Shown piece by piece: positions 18,808 to 25,880 of a DNA stretch of 25,880 nucleotides. The stretch spans positions 48,670-74,549 of the forward strand of contig MU069696.1 in assembly GCA_002284615.2 (NCBI GenBank). Reading direction: 5' to 3'. The translations under genes and the position numbers were made by a program. The notes beneath the pieces were generated by a model. It did not search any database, had not been told where the DNA came from, and saw only the letters and a list, made by a program, of their open reading frames with translations. The stretch's first letter is position 1. Each line of letters begins with the position of its first letter. The DNA is from Dunaliella salina (taxonomy: Eukaryota; Chlorophyta; Chlorophyceae; Chlamydomonadales; Dunaliellaceae).

Positions 18808-20141
18808 GAATACCTGTTACCAGCCATCATGGCCTTATACCAAAGACGAGTGTAAGTTCTCGTAGACAGAGACGAAATGTCAGGAGAAATGGCCCCAAGC
18901 AAGGGGCTCAAACAAGGATGCCCACTGAGCCCTCTTTTATACACCCTTTTTACCAATGACATGGATAGATCTCTAAACACTGGGCAAGGAGCTGTCGCAG
19001 CCGTAGAAACACGTTGTGATTATGCAGATAACACGGTGATTCTTCCAAACTCTGCTGAACACGTATGTATGTGGACTGCACATACAGTTCCAGCTTGACA
19101 GAATCCATGACTATGCACGGTACAAAGACCTCACTGACAACACAAGGAAAACAAAAACGAAAATGAAAACGAAGGTCATGTTTTTTTTTTTTTTACTTCT
19201 GACATAACAACCACTGGGCATGCCCTCTTTCACGCACGATGGCGAAGGCCTTGAGGCGGTTTCGTAATTCATATCTGGGAATACTCCTGAGACGAGATGG
19301 CAAAATGATTGTGGCCACAAACCAAATGGCACGCAACTTAATGGGTGGCATTGCTAGGGTACAGAAGGCCAGAGCTGAGCTTGGTACCTTGCACGGGAAA
19401 CGTGCCATGCTTTGGCTTTTTCAAGCCTTTGCGCTTACAGCACCCTTGCGCTCACAGCAGGCTTAAATGGATGCCAAATATGGGCTATAGACAAACTTCC
19501 GTGCAAGCCAACTTTGAGAACCAAAGCTCATACTTACTATATAGGCTTCCTCAAGTCTCTTATGAGTGTTCAGAGGGCGACAGAAACACATTGCTTACTA
19601 GGAGAGACGGGACGGATGCCCCTCTTCACTTCTACTGGTTCAGGTGCAGTACGAGATTCTGGAATTCTTTTCTGAGCTGAGTCGCACAAGCAGACCTACA
19701 TTTTGCTGACAGGAAAGGCAGTTGGACTTACCACGTTGAGTTATTACAGCCTTGAATGACATGCCCACTGCCCAGCATATTGAAGCTGCCGTTCGCTCCA
19801 AAGCCAAGATTAACATGAATGACTTTGAGAGTGTTTTTCGAGAGCAAAACATCCACGCCTGAAGATGCCTGGACAATTGGACTCCACAAGAGCCCTATCC
19901 TTCCAGCAGAATCATGAGGGCGTGTTACACAAACTTTGGCATTCCATTAGGCAATGTACCTGGCTGGTGTGATGCCAGGAAGAGGAACAAAAAGCCTCCA
20001 TTACCACTCTACTTGCGACAAAATATTTCTCATAAATTGCTGCGCAACATTGTGTGCCTACAACTATCCAGTCACAATCTTCGGGTAGAAACCCAACGGC
20101 ATCACGGGGATAAGTGCCTTACGAGCTCAGGATTTGCAACA
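18808..20141 (+). pseudogene. Sense LINE, reverse transcriptase C-terminal half and C-terminal domain
   Basis: It reads EYLLPAIMALYQRRV, a stop, then EMAPSKGLKQGCPLSPLL (motif B) and CDYADNTVILPNSAE. Motif C is thus YADN (19021-19032) instead of YADD, a catalytic loss. The thumb and connection follow in shifting frames: NTRKTKTK, YLGILLRRDGKMIVA, MARNLMGGIARVQKA, LWLFQAFAL, GCQIWAIDKL, FYWFRCSTRFWNSFLS, then RKRNKKPPLPLYLRQ and LSSHNLRVETQRHHGDKCL. At least four frameshifts and several stops are present. It is cut at 20142 by the CACTA-like element, and C-terminal residues resume at 23346. Confidence 0.8.
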
Positions 20142-20144
20142 AAT

Positions 20145-20186
20145 CACTCAGGTAAACGCCTCCCGCAAGAACGGGCTTTCTTGCGC
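20145..20186 (+). repeat. Left terminal inverted repeat
   Basis: It begins CACTCAGGTAAAC and ends CGGGCTTTCTTGCGC, with an internal CCCGCAAGAACGGG, and pairs with 23300-23341. Confidence 0.9.
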
Positions 20187-20214
20187 AAGAATGGCGTTCA
20201 AGCGCTTGATTACA

Positions 20215-20234
20215 GCTTTCAAGCGCTTGAAAGC
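20215..20234. repeat. 20-bp perfect palindrome in the subterminal region
   Basis: GCTTTCAAGCGCTTGAAAGC reads the same on both strands. The half-site TTCAAGCGC recurs near both ends of the element and could be a transposase-binding motif. Confidence 0.85.
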
Positions 20235-20289
20235 AAGCCTTTAGATTTGTCTCAGCGCGGGATTCAGCTTTCGTGCGCGTGATCCATCT

Positions 20290-20910
20290 TTCGTGCGCTT
20301 GAATAGAGACAGTGCCAATCTGACCTCTGCTGGACCCCGCGCGGGATCCAGCTTTTGTGCGCAGGATCCATCTTTTGTGCGCTTGAACAGAGACAGTGCC
20401 AATCTGACCTCTGCTGGATCCCGCGCGAGATCCAGCTTTTGTGCNCGGGATCCATCTTTTGTGCGCTTGAACAGAGACAGTGCCAATCTGACCTCTGCCG
20501 GATCCCGCGCGGGATCCAGCTTTTGTGCGCGGATCCATCTTTCGTGCGCTTGAACAAAGACAGTGCCAATCTGACCTCTGCTGGATCCCGCGCGGGATCC
20601 AGCTTTTGTGCGCGGATCCATCTTTCGTGCGCTTGAACAAAGACAGTGCCAATCTGACCTCTGCTGGATCCCGCGCAGGCTCCAGCTTTTGTGCGCGGGA
20701 TCCATCTTTTGTGCGCTTGAACAGAGACAGTGCCAATCTGACCTCTGCCGGATCCCGCGCAGGATCCAGCTTTTGTGCGCGGGATCCATCTTTCGTGCGC
20801 TTGAACAGAGACAGTGCCAATCTGACCTCTGCCGGATCCCACGCGGGATCCAGCTTTTGTACGCGGGATCCATCTTTCGTGCGCTTGAACAGAGATAGTG
20901 CCAATCTTTA
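20290..20910 (+). repeat. 83-84 bp subterminal tandem array, left
   Basis: GACAGTGCCAATCTGACCTC begins at 20308, 20392, 20476, 20559, 20642, 20726, 20810 and, diverged, 20894: seven full units. Each unit contains GGATCCCGCGCGGGATCC or a near variant, extending to a 24-bp perfect palindrome at 20580-20603, and GTGCGCTTGAAC. Units are highly similar, so the array is young or homogenised. Long minus-strand frames through it are repeat artefacts. Confidence 0.95.
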
Positions 20911-20912
20911 AT

Positions 20913-22612
20913 TAGGTTTTCAAGGTTTACAAGGGAACATGACCTTCAGCCAGATTGTTTGGCTGCTCGGTGTGGTGAAAGAAATCCATAAGCTCAGAGA
21001 TGAAACGATAAGTCTGAGTATCTTGGTTTTGAAAGGAACGAGCTACGTCCAAAGAGCAGGCATCAGAAAAAAGAAAGATCCTGTATCATTTGACACTACT
21101 CTGTGAGCAGGAAAGGCACTAAAAAGGTGTGCATACTTTCTTCTAAGGCAACACAGATAGTTGCAAGGGCAGAGAAAGATGACGTGCTTTTCATCCTGCC
21201 ATTGTTCTGAAACACATAAATCACATTGAGGTGCATGTCCATGCCAATGAAGAGCTTCAACTCGAAGTTTATGGGCGTGCAATCGGAAGCAAGCAATGCT
21301 CGTCTGCATATGCCTACCCACATCCAAATGTAGACACATAGGAGTGTGGAGAGGTTTACCAAGAGCAGAATTATGGCGGAAGGAAAGCGCTACCCAGTTA
21401 TGGTACTTGGCTAACTTGTTAAAATAAGCACCATGTTCAGCCTGATCCTCAGTTGGCCACACGCTCCTATGCCTTTTCCGTAAATCAATCACAATTTCAT
21501 TTATCCTAATGGGCTCTTTCTCTGCTTGTCGCGCTTCTCTCAGTCTGAACTTTGTGGTGGGGGGGGGTCATACGGTCTGCACACCTATGTGGCCCCTTTT
21601 CCTTGATTGATGTAGGGAGAGTTTCTCTGCCTACGTAGGTTTTCTTTTCTTTTCTTTCCTAATGGGCTGGCCTGAGTACAGGCAATGTGTGAAGTAGTTG
21701 CGCCTGTCCAATCCCTGAAAAGCAGATATAAACTCTGACGTCCAGCACTTTTTAGAGTTACTACTCATGTCAATATTCGCTCCAAGTACCCTTCGTATAG
21801 TTGTGCTGTTGCAGGCAAGGGAGGCATTATAAAATCTGACAGCAGCTCAAAACCAATAGAACTGTAATGGTTCAAACCCACATTCACGCTTCCAGACCAA
21901 TTTGGTGTAGTTTTTGAAGAACTTGCTTCAGTAAACACAGGTGCACTGTCTGCAACAGGCAGGTCATCTCATCTCCTGGTCTCATAAACCTGATACCCCA
22001 AATTTGACTAGCATACATACTAGCAGGGAGAGCATATGCCTTAGTCAACCAAAGCACGGTGTGAGACCTATCTGCCAGTTTGGATTCATCTGCAACGTGC
22101 CTAATACGACGACATCCAGCCAAGAAAGGTGCACACATCTGCTCAGAAGAGGCAAGGGGGTTGAATTATTTCGTAAACAGCATACCCAAATATTTGAATG
22201 ACTCAGCATGCACGAGCTGCTCGCCACCTGGGTTGAAAATAGGAACATTATTTCCTTTTCAATTAAAGGACACAACCTGAGACTTCGACAAGTTGATAAT
22301 TGATCCTTTCCTTTGCGCGTACCCATGCAACCTATTTAACATGTGCTGAAGCTTAGTGGGATGATTGGCAGTAAGGCAAAGGTCATCCGCATACAACTTA
22401 TGAGTTACATGAAAATCTCCAGCACCAGTAACTGCACCGCTACATTCTCTGCCAGGCAGTCAACATCATTAGTACGTAAGGAAAATAGCAGAGGAGACAA
22501 TGGACAGCTTCGCTTAACCCCTAATCTAGGATGCACATGTGCTCGCTTACACCCATCCACCAAGATGTACTCATCATTGTCATAAATGTTTTTCAGGATA
22601 GTAGGCAGTAAC
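20913..22612 (-). pseudogene. Antisense LINE copy inside the CACTA-like element, 5'-truncated
   Basis: The minus strand reads from 22612: DEYILVDGCKRAHVHPRLGV, KRSCPLSPLLFSL (motif B), HKLYADDLCLTANHP (intact motif C at about 22382-22396), YAQRKGSIINLSKSQVVSFN, SFKYLGMLF, LTKAYALPASMYASQIWG. Then, past a SINE, it reads RINEIVIDLRKRHRSVW, AHKLRVEALHWHGHAPQCDL, C-x2-C...QDEKHVIFLC (CCHC-like knuckle) and finally RFISELMDFFHHTEQPNNLA, ending at a TAA at 20927-20929. Motif A and the endonuclease are absent. Indels and stops are present, but the catalytic YADD is kept. CTTTAAT at 20906-20912 and 22613-22619 is a candidate 7-bp target duplication. Confidence 0.75.
21516..21656 (+). mobile_element. 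SINE with 12-bp target duplication, inside the antisense LINE
   Basis: TCCTAATGGGCT occurs at 21504-21515 and 21657-21668. Removing the 141-bp insert and one copy restores the minus-strand frame GQPIRINEIVIDLRKRH. The insert has a short G run and ends in TTTTCTTTTCTTTTCTTT. Its 3' body (CTCTGCCTACGTAGG) only loosely resembles the other SINE tails, so it may be a subfamily. Confidence 0.8.
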
Positions 22613-22644
22613 CTTTAATAGATATGTCAGGAAATCCGTAGTTA

Positions 22645-22735
22645 TTATCGCGCGATAGTTAGAGTGGCACACAGCCACTTCGAAAGTACATGAGGTTTTA
22701 GGTTCGAGTTCCAACAATAAAAAAAGAAAATTTTA
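22645..22735 (+). mobile_element. tRNA-like SINE or tRNA relic
   Basis: An A-box-like TAGTTAGAGTGG at about 22657 and a B-box-like GGTTCGAGTTCC at about 22701 are spaced as in a tRNA gene, followed by an A-rich tail. No cloverleaf with good acceptor pairing is evident, so it is not a functional tRNA. Confidence 0.35.
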
Positions 22736-22754
22736 TGAGGAATATAGCGCAGGA

Positions 22755-23180
22755 AAGTCGAATCGTGCGCCCAAAAGGAAGATCTAGCGCTTGAAAGGAC
22801 GATGGAGCAAGCTGTAAGCAGCAAAATACAGCGCTAAAATAGAATCGTGCGTCCAAAAGTGCGTTCCAGTGCCTGAAAGGATGATGGAGCAAGCGCTAAT
22901 TGGGAGGCTATGGCGCAAGATAGCAGGATTGTGCGCATAAAAGTAAGATCCAGCGCTTGAAATGACGTTGTAGCAAACGTTGAATAATGTAGTACAACGC
23001 AAGAAAGCAGGATCGTGCGCACAAAGGTAAGGATCCAACGCTTGAAATGATGATGTTTAGCTAGTGGTGCATAGCAAGATACAGCGAACAAAAGAAGGAT
23101 TGTGCGCACAAAATTAAAATCTTGCACAGGAGCCAGTGTAGGTTTGCCTGGGACATTCCTTGTGTTCGTGCGCACGAAAA
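22755..23180 (-). repeat. Subterminal tandem array, right (diverged, about 84-bp period)
   Basis: GATCGTGCGCACAAA-like sequence recurs at 22763, 22845, 22929, 23013 and 23100 (spacing 82, 84, 84, 87), with GATCCAGCGCTTGAAA in each unit. The left unit in reverse complement shares GTGCGCACAAA, GGATCCAGC and CAAGCGC, so this is the older, inverted counterpart of the left array. Confidence 0.8.
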
Positions 23181-23299
23181 CCAAATCTTGCGCTTGAAAG
23201 CAGAACCACGCGCAGCTTTCATTTTTACCTCAGCGCACAAACAAAAGATCTTGCGCACGAACGGCAAGACTCGTTTGTGCGCTTGAAAGCTTCATTCAA

Positions 23300-23341
23300 G
23301 CGCAAGAAAGCCCGTTCTTGCGGGGGTTGTTTACCTGAGTG
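23300..23341 (-). repeat. Right terminal inverted repeat
   Basis: It ends GTTTACCTGAGTG next to AAT. Read inward on the minus strand it matches the left terminus at 39 of 42 positions. Confidence 0.9.
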
Positions 23342-23345
23342 AATG

Positions 23346-23494
23346 CGATCGGATCAGACTGACCTGCGCAATCAGTTCCATCATGTATTCAGTAGTGCAC
23401 CTCTAGGTATGCTTCTACGAAGCCCAACATGCCTTGCTGATGTCTTAGAATTAGCCAAGTTTTTGTCTGCATGGGATGTTGTGCCTGAATTTTG
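23346..23494 (+). pseudogene. Sense LINE, extreme C-terminus
   Basis: Directly past the CACTA-like element a frame reads RSDQTDLRNQFHHVFSSAPL and then LADVLELAKFLSAWDVVPEF to a TGA at about 23492. Its layout parallels the C-terminus of the antisense LINE (LRRKYAHLFSAFP). It therefore looks like the continuation of the LINE that stops at 20141, offset by one frameshift and lacking the zinc-knuckle segment. Confidence 0.6.
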
Positions 23495-24026
23495 AGCACT
23501 ACTTTCAGTTTTGCCTGAATTGGTCTAGTTACAGACCTCAATGTCTCCGCTCAGCTGCCCTTGTAGGCTGATAAAGCGATGTAAGCTTAGCTTACCCGAC
23601 GCATGGGGTGACCCTGGGTTGATGGCCAACGATCGTGGAGGTGATCAGTGCAGGCTTCATAGCCTCGGCGATCCAAATTGTAAATGTTTGTGTCATCTAG
23701 TTGGAAGTGACAAGTTCTCTGTGTGAGATTGTTCATAGGTCTCAACATGTGTTCATTCAAAAGTTTGGAATTCTGGATTTGCCAAAAACATGTCAGCTGC
23801 CTCTTAAGTGGGGTGCCGAGTGCTTTTCATCATTTCTTTTTGCTCTTCAATCTGAGTTCCTTCCCTTTCTTGGGTGTTTGACAGGCAGGTGCAAGAGGGG
23901 CAATCCCAATGAGGGTCTTGCTCTGCATGGAGGCGCTGTAGCTGTAATTGGGTGCAAAGGTTGTGATGAAGTAAGCATTTCCAATGATACATGCGCAGGC
24001 ACGTGTTGCATTGAGGAATGTTACTG
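23495..24026 (+). other. Probably non-coding; one weak exon-like frame
   Basis: A frame across 23701-24261 is open but crosses repeats. The stretch GRCKRGNPNEGLALHGGAVA, then VIGCKGCDE, lies between a TTTGACAG acceptor (23883) and a GAA|GTAAGC donor (about 23970). It may be an orphan exon, but no family is recognised. Confidence 0.3.
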
Positions 24027-24028
24027 TA

Positions 24029-24434
24029 GCGACGCTAATGTATTACGACGCTGGTTTATTACGAGGTACAAAACCAATTTTGTAAATATAGTCACGAGTT
24101 TCAAGGTTTTACGAGGTCGGCCACTAAAATTCAAAACTTGCGAGCTACTGCGTTTTCGTGTCTCATGCAGTGGCTTTTCGTCTCAACTCATACCCTTCTA
24201 CCGAGGTGCGGATGCTCTCCTACATAGCTTGGAAGCTTGGTGGGGACTAGCTGAACCTTAAGGGGAGGCACCAGGTTCTCTGCCCCTTCACAGCACAAGG
24301 CTGCATTTGGGGCTCTGCAATTTGCGTAATATAAAACTGAACCTTTTACAAGGCCTAGAAAAATTTGTAAATACGATCCACATTACGAGGACCCTCAATA
24401 GTCATTCGATTAATCGTAAAATCTCCAGCGTCGC
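24029..24434. mobile_element. MITE candidate, TA-flanked, GCGACGCT termini
   Basis: Both ends read TA-GCGACGCT inward (24027 onward and the inverse ending at 24436), then ...ATTACGA on the left and ...TTTACGA on the right. Further inward, both sides share ATTACGAGG and TTTGTAAATA motifs in opposite orientation. The length is 406 bp with a TA duplication, as in Tc1/mariner-type MITEs. The TIR is short and imperfect beyond the first 8 bases. Confidence 0.5.
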
Positions 24435-24436
24435 TA

Positions 24437-25880
24437 AGAAAGTTTAAGTACCTTCTTCAAATGCATGTTCCGTGCTGGTGGGGATCAGCAATTTTGACAG
24501 GTAACGTCGTCTCTTCTACTCGTAGGGAAAGGCTGAAGGTCATCTACTTTGAGGACTTTTTTGTCGTAGAATTGGCAGAGTCCAGTGTTCAATAATCATT
24601 GGTTCCCATTAAACCAAATATTTTGACTGTGACAATACGGTGAGGAGCGTTCGAGGATAGTCTTCTCTTTTTGCTTCAATTTGGAATTCGTGTTTGAAGA
24701 CGGTGTTTACAGCATGAGGTCCCTGGAGTTCTGCATGCCGCTGTTTATGGTCCAGCAAAGAGGCTGCATTGAAGTTCATATTTGGATAGGTGAATTGGCT
24801 TGTGTGTCTTGAGTGGTGAAAGTAAGGAACCTCAAGGTGTTTGCGTTTTTTTGTGGTTTGTGTTTCTGGGGCATTTTGAATGTGATCACTGCCATGCAAG
24901 GCCGTTGGTTGTTTCTATGTGATGGCATTGGTTGTTCATTTGCGTGAGGGTAAGGTTGGATGTCTATGGCCATGTTGCCACGGTTGCTCTGGTGGGATGG
25001 ATGAGATTGTCTCGGTGGTCAAGACATGTCCAGCCTTGAGGTGCGATGGCTTTCGTTTGCTGCGTTGTTTCGCGACACGAGTGGTTGGCACCACGTCCAG
25101 GTATGAGGAAAGTTTGCAAAAAGGAGAAAGTTTGCAAAATGGAACTGGCCAGCCGAGGCACTAAATCAATCAGTGATCCTTCCGGGTGAGGCGCCCTCAG
25201 CTTTTCAACTCATGCTGACTCCCTCATTCAGAGGATCCAGCCTTGTTTTCCAGCTAACTCAGACCTAACAGAGCGCTCAAATACTTTACACGTAGGGTGC
25301 CCAACAGAGAAATACCGACCTCCAAGCCAGTCAGTCCTGCTCATATCCTCCACTCATGCGATGCCTCAGTTTCATACTCATCCTCCCACCATGTGCTGTT
25401 CTTGAAGCCTTCCCGGAAAATCTGCAAACAATTCAGTCACTTTGTGTGATTGCATGAATGGCAATGAGTGAAACATAGAAACAGCATACCCCTGCTTATG
25501 CATTTGCTCTGCCAGGTAGCCAATAATAGGGGGCCCCTTGTCCTCTGGTTGTGGTACCATGACACCTACTCTTGAGCAATGTCCCTCGAAGCTGTCCTCC
25601 AGCTTTCCAGAACATAACTGGTATCACCAATTGGTCCAACATCACCAATGGGTTGTGCTTAAGGTGCAATTGAAAATGCACCGTGCCGATACTGGAGTAT
25701 TGCGAATCAATTAATTAATTATCGCCCCTCTTCGCAATATCCAGTCCGTTCTTAAATTACTTTGGAGAAGCTCGCAAAGTAAACACTTTTCAGAACGCCC
25801 TCCATCGGGCCTTAGAGTCGGGGCTCCCCGGGCAGCGACCGTGCAGAGGAATGTAACCAGCTTCTGTCATCGCCAGGCGT
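24437..25880. other. No recognisable gene
   Basis: Several frames of 60-96 codons exist on both strands, but none shows a known motif or splice support. A small interrupted inverted repeat lies at 25691-25745 (ACTGGAGTATTGCGAA against TTCGCAATATCCAGT), enclosing a TTAATTAATTA core. Confidence 0.5.

Larger units (their letters stand above)
20145..23341. mobile_element. CACTA-like DNA transposon (non-autonomous), 3197 bp
   Basis: The termini start CACTCAGGTAAAC on both strands. The TIR spans 42 bp with three mismatches (20145-20186 against 23300-23341). The 3-bp duplication AAT lies at 20142-20144 and 23342-23344. Inward of the TIRs are motifs of the form TTCAAGCGCTTGAA and TTGCGC, then tandem arrays of about 84 bp on each side (left 20290-20910, right 22755-23180). 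A CACT start, 3-bp duplication and subterminal repeats are the hallmarks of the CACTA/EnSpm superfamily; the superfamily call is inference because no transposase is present. The interior is largely a LINE insertion. The flanks are two parts of the same LINE C-terminus, supporting a real insertion. Confidence 0.75.

Noticed and set aside
20119..20904. Long minus-strand frames of 190-261 codons
   Set aside because: They are products of the 83-84 bp satellite, whose unit length divisible by three keeps several frames open. The repeated peptide is not a known protein.
20290..23180. CRISPR-like regular repeats of about 84 bp
   Set aside because: The units are contiguous tandem repeats without unique spacers, in a eukaryotic transposon context.
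23701..24261. 186-codon frame as an intact gene (metallothionein-like because of Cys residues)
   Set aside because: It crosses the MITE candidate boundary. The Cys spacing does not fit a metallothionein, and at most a short exon inside it is plausible.

Overview
The window is nuclear DNA of a eukaryote, not a bacterium. The evidence is a multi-exon gene with consistent GT..AG introns, several kinds of LINE, tRNA-like SINEs with target-site duplications, minisatellites, and long (TG)n and (CAG)n runs. Mid-range GC, CAG-rich coiled-coil coding sequence and many pyrimidine-tailed SINEs suggest a green alga, perhaps a chlorophyte such as Dunaliella. That placement is inference only; no ribosomal or organellar marker is present.

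Layout. Positions 1-67 are a (TG)n microsatellite. Positions 740-2596 carry exons of a Gln/Ala-rich coiled-coil gene that contains a degenerate, tandemly triplicated exon. Its last recognisable exon runs into a CAG-rich minisatellite (2597-3425). A possible cysteine-rich exon lies near 3564-3848, followed by a head-to-head SINE pair (4222-4466), a possible antisense LTR and non-coding sequence.

Positions 6190-11501 hold the best gene in the window: a transposase-like protein of the KDZ/Plavaka group. Its twelve exons join in phase to about 788 codons without a stop. After it come a 20-bp-type minisatellite, then a 154-bp satellite (11839-13012) interrupted by a run of N that looks like an unmerged contig overlap.

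Positions 13200-25880 are a transposon graveyard. It contains LINE endonuclease fragments, a MITE-like inverted-repeat element, an antisense LINE 3' end split by SINEs, and a sense LINE (17736-23480) with reverse transcriptase motifs. That LINE is broken by an antisense fragment of another LINE and by a 3.2-kb CACTA-like element (20145-23341). The CACTA-like element has a 42-bp terminal inverted repeat (TIR), an AAT target duplication and subterminal arrays of about 84 bp at both ends. Inside it lies an antisense LINE, and inside that LINE lies a SINE with its own 12-bp duplication. This gives a readable insertion order: sense LINE, then CACTA-like element, then antisense LINE, then SINE. A small TA-flanked MITE candidate sits at 24029-24434.

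No conventional housekeeping gene was recognised. The strongest candidates for something new are the CACTA-like element with its palindromic 84-bp subterminal satellite, the intact-reading KDZ/Plavaka gene in a probable alga, and the pyrimidine-tailed SINE family.
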